Assembly (NCBI GenBank): GCA_005801385.1
Contig: SYEM01000315.1
Location: forward strand, 1-32,272
DNA length: 32,272 nucleotides
Direction: 5' to 3'
DNA from: Verrucomicrobiales bacterium
Lineage (GTDB): Bacteria > Verrucomicrobiota > Verrucomicrobiia > Limisphaerales > UBA9464
Shown: positions 1 through 7,966 of the stretch, piece after piece
How positions within the stretch are numbered: position 1 is the first letter of the stretch
Layout of the letters: every line of letters starts with the position of its first letter
Notes under the pieces: generated by a model
What the model was told of the DNA's origin: nothing
What the model saw: only the letters and a program-made list of their open reading frames with translations
Databases searched by the model: none
Made by a program: the position numbers and the translations under genes

Positions 1-282
1 GTGATCGATGAAGATGAGGAGGGGAGCGGTCGAGTGGCGGACCCCGAGGTTGCGGACCCTCGACTGGCGGAAGCCGGAGTCCTCCTGACGGACGTGGCAC
101 CAGGCGATCCGGCTGGGACGCAACAGGGACTCGACGGCGTTGGCGGTCTCGGGACGGGAGCCGTCGTCGGCGATCACCAGCTCGACGGCGTCCTCCGACT
201 GTTGCATGGCAGACCGAAGCACGAGGCCCAGTGCCTCGGGCCAGTTGTAGGTGCTCACGATGATGGCGGCTTTCGGAGTCAC
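1..282 (-). CDS. Family 2 glycosyltransferase, N-terminal part (runs off the window)
   Basis: The first 94 codons of a glycosyltransferase read leftward out of the window. The visible part starts with a short beta strand followed by VSTYNWPEAL (residues ~9-18) and then VIADDGS (~37-43). These are the nucleotide-sugar binding strand and the DDGS motif of GT-A fold family 2 enzymes. LLIFID near the window edge probably leads to the metal-binding DxD. The GTG start is chosen because GGAGGG lies 8 nt upstream; another in-frame GTG is 9 nt further upstream. It lies downstream of the GT4 gene at 386-1513 on the same strand, about 100 bp away, so the two are probably co-transcribed for surface polysaccharide synthesis. 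The acceptor and sugar cannot be told from this fragment. Confidence 0.85.
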   Translation of the reverse strand, partial: MTPKAAIIVSTYNWPEALGLVLRSAMQQSEDAVELVIADDGSRPETANAVESLLRPSRIAWCHVRQEDSGFRQSRVRNLGVRHSTAPLLIFIDH

Positions 283-385
283 GGAATCCACCCTCCGAGT
301 GGGCAGCAGGTGGGGCCTGCCGCCAAACGAAATCCTGTTGCCCGGCCCGGTCGTGTCCGGCCGTCGTGCGCTGTTGCGATCCGGT

Positions 386-1513
386 TCATCCTTCCGCCAC
401 CTCGAGCAGGGCCTTCGCGTAGGACGTCGGACGTGGATCGTACCGTACGGTCCCTGCGGGGTCGCCGACCCGATGTAGGCCCTTCCGGGCCAGTTCCACG
501 GATGCCGCGATCGCCCTCTGTATCGAATCCCGGTCCCGGATGGAAAAGGTCGTGACCACCGAGGGGTCCACCGCCTCGAGACACCCGATCCCTTCCTCGA
601 ACACGAGTCCAGTGCCGCACAGGACGGATTCCGGTCCGACCATGCCAAAGGGCTCATACGTGGAGCCGAGGATTGTGAAGTCTGCCGCCCGGTAGGCGGT
701 CTCCATGTCCTCGATGTACCCGAGGAACTGGATCGGTGCCGGCCTCCCGTCCGGCATGCGGAGTCCCTGGCGACGATGTCCGGGCGGGTTTCCGGCGATG
801 GCCAGGATCGGTGGGTTCGACATCCTGACGAGTGCGTCACAGATCGGATCCAGACCCTTCCGGCTGTGTCCTGTGGAAGGGAACAGGATCACGACGCCCT
901 GCTCGGGCAGCCCGAGCGTCCTGCGGTGGCGTTGTCTCTCCGATTCGTCCGAAGCCGGCGTGAACGACGTGCCGATGGGTGGATACAGGACGGTGATCCG
1001 ATCCTCTGCCACGCCGTAGAGCTCGGTCAGCTCCCGCGCGCACAGTCGGGAGAACGAGACGACCCGCCTGGGGAAGTGGTAGCTGGCGTGCTCCAAGTGG
1101 ATTTGTAGGCGGTCAAACAGTCCGGGCCGTCGGCCTGTGCGTCGGAGGTAGCCTCGATGCGTTCCGGCACAGACCATGAGGTCCCTGGCCGGCACGGTGG
1201 CGAGAGCGATCTGGACTCCATCCAGCCGGGGTAGCAGGCGTCCGATGCGCCGATGGAGGGTCCACGTCCGGAGTCGCCTCGGAAAGGCCCAGACGGGGTG
1301 GGCCTGGACGGCGATGCCGAGCTTCTCGGCGACCCTCGCATCGACCTTCCGTGCCTGCACCCGGACGTCACGGCCCAGGTCTCGGACCCCTGTGCTGACA
1401 TCCATGACGAACCGTTCCATGCCGCCGCCCCACTTGAAATTGTTGACGAACAGGTGGACGGGAGGCGGATTCGCCCCGACGGGGCCTGGGTGGTGCTGGG
1501 AGAGGTTCTCCAT
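386..1513 (-). CDS. Family 4 (GT-B) glycosyltransferase
   Basis: A GT-B fold glycosyltransferase of about 375 residues. The N-terminal half opens with HLFVNNFKWGGGMERFV, the glycine-rich acceptor-side loop with a GGxE-like element typical of GT4 enzymes. The C-terminal half has the donor-site signature EPFGMVGPE (residues ~287-295), an E-x7-E pair that in this family contacts the nucleotide sugar. FPSTGHSRKGLD is the usual loop where the C-domain begins. It is likely to add a sugar to a lipid-linked or lipid A-core glycan at the cytosolic membrane face. The ATG at 1513 is preferred because the fold starts soon after it. An ATG at 1549 is possible, while longer extensions are low-complexity and unlikely. 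It is divergent from the GT4 at 1749. Confidence 0.85.
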   Translation of the reverse strand: MENLSQHHPGPVGANPPPVHLFVNNFKWGGGMERFVMDVSTGVRDLGRDVRVQARKVDARVAEKLGIAVQAHPVWAFPRRLRTWTLHRRIGRLLPRLDGVQIALATVPARDLMVCAGTHRGYLRRTGRRPGLFDRLQIHLEHASYHFPRRVVSFSRLCARELTELYGVAEDRITVLYPPIGTSFTPASDESERQRHRRTLGLPEQGVVILFPSTGHSRKGLDPICDALVRMSNPPILAIAGNPPGHRRQGLRMPDGRPAPIQFLGYIEDMETAYRAADFTILGSTYEPFGMVGPESVLCGTGLVFEEGIGCLEAVDPSVVTTFSIRDRDSIQRAIAASVELARKGLHRVGDPAGTVRYDPRPTSYAKALLEVAEG

Positions 1514-1748
1514 TCGGGATCCCGCGCCTCGGGTCCTGGATATGGGCATTGGGACGACCTGCCGGGACCGGCCTGCGGGTGGGCGACAAGAGGAACAACT
1601 GCATTGCAGGAGTGCAACAGCAACGCGATCCGTTGATTCGACAGGAGATTCCCATGCCTCGTTTTCGACGCGCCGCATTGCATGTCGTTCGCCGATCGGG
1701 TCGTCTTTTCCGCGCCGCCGGGTCGATGTTCCTCGGCCACTGCCTCCC
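1514..1748. promoter_or_regulatory. Divergent intergenic region between two GT4 genes
   Basis: About 235 bp lie between two divergently transcribed glycosyltransferases, so promoters for both must be here or nearby. A small perfect inverted repeat, TTGCA-GGAG-TGCAA (1604-1617), is visible. No convincing -35/-10 pair was found, and no coding frame here resembles a known protein. Confidence 0.35.
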
Positions 1749-2957
1749 ATGAGCCTCCGAGTCCTACAGCTCAACACCCTGTTCCACGGGGGTGGAACCG
1801 ATGACCAGTGTGTGAAACTTGCGATCGGTCTCCATCAGGCGGGTGTCGATGTGACTCTCGCGGGCCCGAGGGACCGGGAGCAGGCCGAAGTGGCGATCCG
1901 TTCGGGTGTGCCGCTTGAGGACACCGGCGACGAAGGGTTCATCAAGCTGCGGTACATCGCCCGCGTGGCCCGGATCCTCCGCCGGCGTCGCATCGAGATC
2001 GTCCACGCCCATCACGGGCGGGACTACTGGCCGGCCATCCTCGCCGCACGCCTGTCCCGGTGTCATCCCCGTCTCGTTCTGTCGAGGCACCTCGCCAAGA
2101 GTCCGGGTTCGTTGCCCGGCCGGTTCCTTGTGCTGAACCTCTGCGATGCGATGGTCGCCTGTTCGGAGTTCACCGCCCGGGTGCTACGCGAGGGTCATGC
2201 AGATCCGGGCTCACCGGAGGAGGAGCGACACTGGCGTCCGCCGATGTGGGGTCCCAGATCCAGGATCCGGGTGATCTACGGTGGGTTCGAACTCGACCGG
2301 TTCCAGCCGCTGCCCGAATCCGAATCCGGGGTCGTGATGTTGCGACGGCATTGGGGAGTGTCCCCGGATGACTTCGTCTTCGGCATGGTGGGGGGCTACG
2401 CACTCCCTCGCGGCAAGGGACACCGGGAATTTCTCGCGGCCGCGGCCCGGATCCGCGATCAGGTTCCCCGGGCGCGCTTCGTCATTGTCGGCCGCGGCGA
2501 CATGGGCCCCCTGCTCGAGGAGGACATCCGGCGCCTCGGTCTCCGGGGAATCGCCACGCTTCCCGGGTATTCCCTCGAGATGCCGCTCGTCATGAATGCC
2601 CTCGACTGCCTGGTGCACCCCCAGATCGGCACCGAGGCCATGGGCAGCGTCGTGATGGAAGCGCATGCCTGCGGCAGACCGGTCGTGGCATCCTCCCTCG
2701 ATGGCATCCCGGAGGCCTTCGGTTTTGGCGGGGCAGGCCAACTGGTTCCGCCCGAGGATGTCGACGCGCTGGCGGATGCCATGCGGCGTGTGGCGCTTGG
2801 CCCGCGGATTCCTGAGACGGAACGCCGGCGACTCCATGAGCGGGTCGCTGGACGGGTATCCCTCGCCCGCTATGCCCAGGACATGATCGGCCTGTATCGC
2901 GAGATCCTCGGGCCGGGGCAGCCCACGCGTCCCGGTCGCTCCCCGTCCGTGGGCTGA
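1749..2957 (+). CDS. Family 4 glycosyltransferase
   Basis: A 402-residue GT-B enzyme. It begins with LRVLQLNTLFHGGGTDDQCVKLA, whose glycine-rich loop is that of GT4 family members. IVHAHHGRDYWPA (residues ~79-91) follows, similar to the VHxH segment before the acceptor site. The donor half contains FVFGMVGGYALPRGKGH, RFVIVGRGDMGPLLE, and the E-x7-E signature EAMGSVVME (296-304) followed by ACGRPVVAS. The ATG at 1749 places the fold directly at the N terminus, so the long open frame upstream is ignored. It leads a plus-strand run with the FkbM methyltransferase and deacetylase downstream, consistent with assembly of a modified surface polysaccharide. Substrate unknown. Confidence 0.88.
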   Translation: MSLRVLQLNTLFHGGGTDDQCVKLAIGLHQAGVDVTLAGPRDREQAEVAIRSGVPLEDTGDEGFIKLRYIARVARILRRRRIEIVHAHHGRDYWPAILAARLSRCHPRLVLSRHLAKSPGSLPGRFLVLNLCDAMVACSEFTARVLREGHADPGSPEEERHWRPPMWGPRSRIRVIYGGFELDRFQPLPESESGVVMLRRHWGVSPDDFVFGMVGGYALPRGKGHREFLAAAARIRDQVPRARFVIVGRGDMGPLLEEDIRRLGLRGIATLPGYSLEMPLVMNALDCLVHPQIGTEAMGSVVMEAHACGRPVVASSLDGIPEAFGFGGAGQLVPPEDVDALADAMRRVALGPRIPETERRRLHERVAGRVSLARYAQDMIGLYREILGPGQPTRPGRSPSVG

Positions 2958-3090
2958 GTTTCCCCCGGGAGAGGTTGTGACAACGGCCCTGGCGCGGTCC
3001 GGGACCATGGAGTCCGGGGCAACCTCCCTGCCACTTGCCCACCAATGCGGTTGTCCTGTCGGAGATCTCCCGCCACTCTGCATCACAGTC

Positions 3091-4041
3091 ATGTCGGAAT
3101 CCATCTTGACGGAGTCGCCCTGGGTGAGGCGGGTCCGGCGCGCGTACCGCGCCTACCGGTATGCACCCGCGAGTCCGGCACATGGTCTCGTCCGACGCCT
3201 TGCCGGTGCGCTTGTCGGACGCCGGCATCGGATCCGTCTACGCAGTGGGATCTGGATGGAGGTTGATCTGGCCAGTGAGATCCAGCAGACCCTGTTCTGG
3301 ACCGATGGGGACTATGAACCCCAGCTCCACTGGGTGGTCCGGGAGCTCGTTCCCACCGGAGCCCAGGTGGTCGATTGCGGAGCGAACACCGGGATCATCG
3401 GTCTGGTGGCCCGGCGTTTCAGGTCGAGTCCGGTCTCGTTCATCGAACCCCATCCCCGACTTGCGGAGACGGTGCGTCGAAATGTCGCCCTGAACGGCTG
3501 GGAATCCAGCTGCAGAGTGGTCGAGGCCGCGGCATCGGACACGGTGGGTGAAGCGGTGTTGTACGAGAACGCGGAAGAGGATGGAGCCCATTCATTGGAT
3601 GCCGGATGGGTGGGTGGGCAGTTGGGGGGGCGTCAGTTCCGGATCCGCAAGGCCCCGTTGCCCGACCTTCTCGGCGACCTGCCGAATGGCCCCATCGGCC
3701 TGCTCAAGATCGATGCCGAGGGGCATGACCGCGAGGTCCTGGAGGGCCTGGGGTCGTGGCTCGACCCGGCCCGGATCGGCGCCCTGTACGTGGAGTTGGG
3801 TGGCGACGACCGGTGCCGGGGAGCGGACCTCCTTCGCCGCGCCGGGTTCACCGGGTTCGGCCAGCGCCCGCTCCGGCCCCGTCAGCAGCGTGCCCTCCTC
3901 CGTCGGCTGTACGCCGGTGAACCTGCCGTGCTGTTCGAGCCGATCCCACCGTCCTCGATGCCCGAGGGCGAGACCCTGTGGGTTCCGGCCGGGGGTGCGG
4001 TCGCCCGCCACCTCGGGCAACTCCGCCATCTCGCGGGCTGA
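3091..4041 (+). CDS. FkbM family SAM-dependent methyltransferase
   Basis: A class I methyltransferase of the FkbM type, which usually O-methylates sugar hydroxyls in glycans or natural products. VVDCGANTG (residues ~93-101) is the SAM-binding motif I, and SFIEPHP (~116-122) holds the acidic residue of motif II. The C-terminal LLKIDAEGHDREVLEG (~204-219) is the block that defines the family. The N-terminal segment with DGDYEP (~72-77) is also typical. The ATG at 3091 is chosen because the family starts there. However, a GTG at 2977 in the same frame has a good GGGAGAGG ribosome site, adds 38 unusual residues and cannot be excluded. The stop is 3 bp before the next gene, so the two are clearly coupled. 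Confidence 0.85.
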   Translation: MSESILTESPWVRRVRRAYRAYRYAPASPAHGLVRRLAGALVGRRHRIRLRSGIWMEVDLASEIQQTLFWTDGDYEPQLHWVVRELVPTGAQVVDCGANTGIIGLVARRFRSSPVSFIEPHPRLAETVRRNVALNGWESSCRVVEAAASDTVGEAVLYENAEEDGAHSLDAGWVGGQLGGRQFRIRKAPLPDLLGDLPNGPIGLLKIDAEGHDREVLEGLGSWLDPARIGALYVELGGDDRCRGADLLRRAGFTGFGQRPLRPRQQRALLRRLYAGEPAVLFEPIPPSSMPEGETLWVPAGGAVARHLGQLRHLAG

Positions 4042-4044
4042 CCG

Positions 4045-4845
4045 GTGACTTCCACCGTGCCCATCCCGGCCGACGGCCATGCCCCGCTGGCCCCAGGGAC
4101 TCCTGGCGTGTTCACCCGCCTGGAATCGTTTGGCGTCCGGGGGCTCGACGGGGGATCCCTGTCCCTGATGTACCACAAGCTGGGGCCCCGCCCCCGGGGA
4201 GTCCGGTTGAAGGGACTGTATGTCCCAGCCCGCCTCTTCCGTCAGCAGCTCGGGGATCTCCAACGGGCCGGATATCGTTCTGTGTCGATGCACGGGCTCG
4301 CCTCCGACGGCGAGGCGCGGAGGGTTGCCCTGACCTTCGACGACGGATTCGTGAATGTGCTGACCCACGGCCTGGAGCCGCTCCGGGAGTCGGGTTTCCA
4401 CGCCATCCAGTTCCTGGTGTCGGACCTTCTTGGAAAGACCAACCTCTGGGAACAGCAGCAGGGCGAGGCCTCCGAACCCCTGATGGACGCCTCGCAGATC
4501 CGGGACTGGATGGCGGCCGGCCATGGGATCGGGGCCCACACCCGGACCCATCCCTGGCTGACCCGCATCCCGTTGGCGGAAGCCCGTGAAGAGATCCTTG
4601 GGAGCAAGGCACGCCTCGAGGATCTGTTCGGGGTTCCGATCCTCCACTTCTGCTATCCCTACGGGGATTGGAATCCCGCCGTTCGGGACCTGGTGGAGGA
4701 GGCCGGTTTCGTCACCGCATGCACGACCGAGCCGGGACTCAATCGCCCCGGAGGAGACCCGTTCCGGTTGAGGCGTCTGACGGCCCGGTATGCGTCGAGG
4801 AACTGGGCCAACTTCGGCCGACTGCTGCGTCGATGGCTGGGGTGA
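4045..4845 (+). CDS. Polysaccharide deacetylase family protein (NodB domain, CE4)
   Basis: A 266-residue protein with the NodB homology domain. Motif 1 is LTFDDG (residues 96-101), with the catalytic base and metal Asp. Motif 2 is HTRTH (165-169), supplying two metal-binding histidines. Motif 3 is YPYGD (204-208). MYHKLG (42-47) is the usual N-terminal element. Such enzymes remove N- or O-acetyl groups from polysaccharides. There is no clear signal peptide, so it may act in the cytosol on a lipid-linked intermediate, as in O-antigen clusters. The GTG start at 4045 follows the upstream stop codon directly. The neighbouring glycosyltransferase and methyltransferase genes support a role in decorating the same glycan. 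Confidence 0.85.
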   Translation: MTSTVPIPADGHAPLAPGTPGVFTRLESFGVRGLDGGSLSLMYHKLGPRPRGVRLKGLYVPARLFRQQLGDLQRAGYRSVSMHGLASDGEARRVALTFDDGFVNVLTHGLEPLRESGFHAIQFLVSDLLGKTNLWEQQQGEASEPLMDASQIRDWMAAGHGIGAHTRTHPWLTRIPLAEAREEILGSKARLEDLFGVPILHFCYPYGDWNPAVRDLVEEAGFVTACTTEPGLNRPGGDPFRLRRLTARYASRNWANFGRLLRRWLG

Positions 4846-4900
4846 CCGACGCCCTGTCCGGATGGGGTCCCACCCGGAGCCGTGGAGGGAACGCGGCGGG
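4846..4900. repeat. Short gap between convergent genes with a motif shared with 10273-10309
   Basis: The gap holds CGGATGGGG (4859-4867) and, 9 bp on, GAGCCGTGGAGGG (4877-4889). The same two words recur in the same order at 10273-10281 and 10297-10309, again just after a plus-strand stop codon. It may be a short dispersed intergenic repeat; two copies are too few to be sure. Confidence 0.3.
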
Positions 4901-7858
4901 CTACTTCGGGGTGGATCCCGGGGTGCCGCCCGATTGCAGGAACGCCAGAAGGTCCAGGATCTCGTCCTGACTGAAGTGATTCAGCAACCCACCCGGCATC
5001 GGGGAGACCGTCGAGGCGGACCGGTCCCGGATGTCCACCTTCAGCACCCGGGTCGGACGGCCCGACAACGGATTCACCACCACCTCCAACGCGTCAGGCG
5101 TCTCCCCAGCGATCGCGCCTGTGATCACATCCCCGCTCTTCAGGGTGATCACCTGGGTCTGATACTGGGGCGGGACGCTCGCGTCGGGCTCCAGGATCGA
5201 CCTCAGCAGGTCCGCAGCCCCATAGCGGGATCCCACGCTCGTCAGATCGGGACCGGTCGATCCCCCCACGCCGTCGAACCGGTGGCAGGCGTCGCATCGG
5301 GCCTCTTGGTAGACCGTCTGGCCCTGGAGCAGGTCCCGTCCCTGGCTCAACTGGCCGAGGACGGGCTGAAGATCCGCAACGGTCCACTCCTTCACCTTCT
5401 CCCGGAACCGGGCCTTGGTCTGGGGCAGCTTCTGCTGCGCCATCATCCCGGCCAGCGCGGCCTTCTGGTCGTCGGGCACCTTCTCGAAGGCGTCCTGACG
5501 CAGGTAGCGGAGGTAGTTGTCGAAGCTGTAGCCGCTCGACGGCTTGAGTCCGACGTCAGCAAACCACTGGACCATCTGGCGCGGGAAGGCGGTGCTGCGC
5601 TGGGCCATCGGATCCTCCTTCGGTCGGCCGAACCACTGGAAGTAGCGCTGGCGGAGCTCGGGGGTCCATCCCGCGGTCACGATCCGCAGGGGTGCCTGGA
5701 AGGCCATCTGGTCCTCCTGCGTGGTTGCGGCGTCGCGGAGAGCGAGGGCCTTGGCCACGACGTCAGGGGCATTGAGCGCTGCGAGCAGGGCGAGGAGTTC
5801 CAGGTCCTTGGCCTTGGACCCGGTCGGGAACTGGCCCGACAGCTTCTCGAGGGCCTGGGCACGGATGGCATCAGAAATGCCATGACGCGCGAAGCTCACC
5901 TCGATGACACGGAGCTTGATCAGGTAGTCCGTCTCGTTGAGGGACGACAGCGTCCACCGGCCGAGACCTTGGAGCAGGGGGCCCTGATCCTCGCGACTGC
6001 CGACCCGGGCCAAGGCGAGCCCGGCGGTCAGGCCGGTCGTGGACTGGGTTTCCGAGAGGACCTTCTCCCGCCACTGGGCCGCCGGAATCGCCTCGAGCGC
6101 CACTCGGGCCGCATGTCGGACGGTGGCGTCCTCATGTCCGAGGGCCGGCCAGATCGACTCCACCGTCCCCGGGGCGGCCGACGGATGGAACCCCTCCAGC
6201 CGACGCCGCTCCATTCGGGCCGTCTTCTCCGGGGTCATCACCGCGATCGACAAGCTCTTCGGTTCGGTGGACTCCGAGCCCGTATAGCGGACCCGATAGA
6301 GTCCCGACGGAATGCCACGTCCTCCGGTGATGAAATACAGGGCGCCGTCGGACCCGATCACAGCATCGGTCACATTGAGCGGTCGTCCACGGACGAGTGT
6401 CTCGAACGTGCCGGTGTAGCTGGAACCCTTTGGTTGCAGGTGGAACACCAGGATCCGGCCCATCGTCCAGTCGAGCCCGATCATCGCCCGCTGATAGCGA
6501 TCGGGGAACTTCGCCCCCTTGGCCGAGATTAGCCCCGAGGGCGAACCCAGTCCCGCATCCACGACGGCCGGAAGCGAGTCGGCGTAGTAGGACGGCCACT
6601 TCAAGGACCAGTCCCGGTAGCCGTGGTCCACCCCGCTCACGAGGTGGAGCAGTCGATTCGGACGGTACCACGGCACGCCCCAGTCCCCCTCGCTGTCGCT
6701 GTCGAAGGCGAACAGCTCGCCATCGACATTGAAGGCGATGTCGTAGGCGTTGCGCTGCCCAGCCGCGAAGAGGGCGACGGTCTGTCCGTCGGGTGAGATC
6801 CGGAGGACGTGTCCGCCGGGTGGGGTGAGACCGGGTTTGGGTCGGGATCCGTCGGACACCGGGGGCAGGACCGAATCGATGGCGAAATGCTGGACCGGGG
6901 AGCGGGCGGGCAGCTGGGGGTCCACCTGGACCATGTTGCCGGCGACCACATACAGGTTGCCGTCGGGTCCTTGGACAATCGCGTGGGCCCCATGCTCGCC
7001 GGGCGCCCCGTTCTTGTCCTGCGGCGACCAGCGATGGAGGACCTCGACCCGGTCGTACTGGTCATCCCCGTCGGTGTCTGTCGTGCGATACAGCTGATAC
7101 CCCTCGGGTCCATGGGCGTTCGCGTAGAGGACATTCGACACGGCGAGCAGTCCCATGGCGCCGCGGAGCGGGGTGGTCAGCGTCTCCATCCGGGCGATGC
7201 CGCCGGCGGGGTCGAGGCTCAGGCGGAGCAGGGGCTCGGCGCCCTGCGGACTGATCAGGAGCCGGCCCCTGGGGTCGACGGTCATGGAGATCCAGGAGCC
7301 TTCGCCGAGGTCGGCGCTGTGGACGAGGTCGACCCCGAAGTTTGTGAGGGTCTTGAGGCTGGTGGCGGCCGGGGGCTGGGGGGCGAGCGGGACCTGTCCC
7401 CACGGCGCCACCCCGACCGGGCCGAGGGAGGTGGCGGGCTTCCAGCCATCGGTGCCATTGGCCGAGGTCTCCCAGGTCCCGTCGGTCACGACCCCCTGGC
7501 TCAGTCCATTGGTCTGGATCATTTCGAGTCGGACGAGGAGTCCCGCGGCGCCGGCGGCATTGCGGGCCTTGACCTGAATCAGGTGGGGGCCGGGGGGGAA
7601 GTTGCCGGGAAGGTTCCCCCGGGTGGGCTGGTCCCAGAGGTTGTTCTTGAGCTGGTGCCGGTCGTCGAGGTTGAGCTCGGCCTGGTTGTCGGCCGCCAGG
7701 ATCACACTGACCTTGTTGACGCCGGGCGGGGCCTGGAAGGACTTGCGGAAGTACCGGATCTCCTGGTCGGCCGGCGGTCCGCTCCAGATCCATTCGGGCT
7801 TCGGGATCGCGGCGAGGATCTGGGTGAGGGTGGCCAGGGCAAGCAGGGTCCGGAGCAT
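4901..7858 (-). CDS. Secreted PVC-type haem-binding (CxxCH) beta-propeller protein
   Basis: A 985-residue exported protein with a signal peptide (residues 1-17). Residues ~20-150 look like a beta-sandwich sugar-binding domain (PEWIWSG, YFRKSFQ). Residues ~170-525 form a propeller of the membrane-bound dehydrogenase type, with VTDAVIGSDGALYFITGG near its end and acidic loops DTDGDDQYD (261-269) and DSDSEGD (386-392) that could bind calcium. Residues ~560-830 are HEAT-like helices. The C terminus carries the cytochrome domain with CDACH (855-859) and a likely distal Met in SPMPGG (M954). This architecture is characteristic of Planctomycetes and Verrucomicrobia and is usually linked to periplasmic oxidation of sugars or alcohols. 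Substrate and electron acceptor are unknown. Convergent with the deacetylase gene. Confidence 0.9.
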   Translation of the reverse strand: MLRTLLALATLTQILAAIPKPEWIWSGPPADQEIRYFRKSFQAPPGVNKVSVILAADNQAELNLDDRHQLKNNLWDQPTRGNLPGNFPPGPHLIQVKARNAAGAAGLLVRLEMIQTNGLSQGVVTDGTWETSANGTDGWKPATSLGPVGVAPWGQVPLAPQPPAATSLKTLTNFGVDLVHSADLGEGSWISMTVDPRGRLLISPQGAEPLLRLSLDPAGGIARMETLTTPLRGAMGLLAVSNVLYANAHGPEGYQLYRTTDTDGDDQYDRVEVLHRWSPQDKNGAPGEHGAHAIVQGPDGNLYVVAGNMVQVDPQLPARSPVQHFAIDSVLPPVSDGSRPKPGLTPPGGHVLRISPDGQTVALFAAGQRNAYDIAFNVDGELFAFDSDSEGDWGVPWYRPNRLLHLVSGVDHGYRDWSLKWPSYYADSLPAVVDAGLGSPSGLISAKGAKFPDRYQRAMIGLDWTMGRILVFHLQPKGSSYTGTFETLVRGRPLNVTDAVIGSDGALYFITGGRGIPSGLYRVRYTGSESTEPKSLSIAVMTPEKTARMERRRLEGFHPSAAPGTVESIWPALGHEDATVRHAARVALEAIPAAQWREKVLSETQSTTGLTAGLALARVGSREDQGPLLQGLGRWTLSSLNETDYLIKLRVIEVSFARHGISDAIRAQALEKLSGQFPTGSKAKDLELLALLAALNAPDVVAKALALRDAATTQEDQMAFQAPLRIVTAGWTPELRQRYFQWFGRPKEDPMAQRSTAFPRQMVQWFADVGLKPSSGYSFDNYLRYLRQDAFEKVPDDQKAALAGMMAQQKLPQTKARFREKVKEWTVADLQPVLGQLSQGRDLLQGQTVYQEARCDACHRFDGVGGSTGPDLTSVGSRYGAADLLRSILEPDASVPPQYQTQVITLKSGDVITGAIAGETPDALEVVVNPLSGRPTRVLKVDIRDRSASTVSPMPGGLLNHFSQDEILDLLAFLQSGGTPGSTPK

Positions 7859-7966
7859 GGGGGAACTCTATCCAGAGGTCGTCGGATGGAAAGAGGCCTG
7901 TAGGGGCTCAAGTTTCGCTCCCGGAACGTTGCCGGCCGGCGGTTTTCGTGCACTGCTTTGGACACA
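7859..7966. promoter_or_regulatory. Divergent intergenic region
   Basis: About 108 bp separate the haem protein (minus) from the repeat protein (plus), so divergent promoters are expected here. GCCGGCCGGC is present, but no convincing promoter hexamers or operator were recognised. Confidence 0.3.

Noticed and set aside
1176-1748. N-terminal extension of the GT4 gene starting at 1749
   Set aside because: The frame is open but overlaps the divergent GT4 gene and has no homology-like features. The fold begins right after the ATG at 1749.
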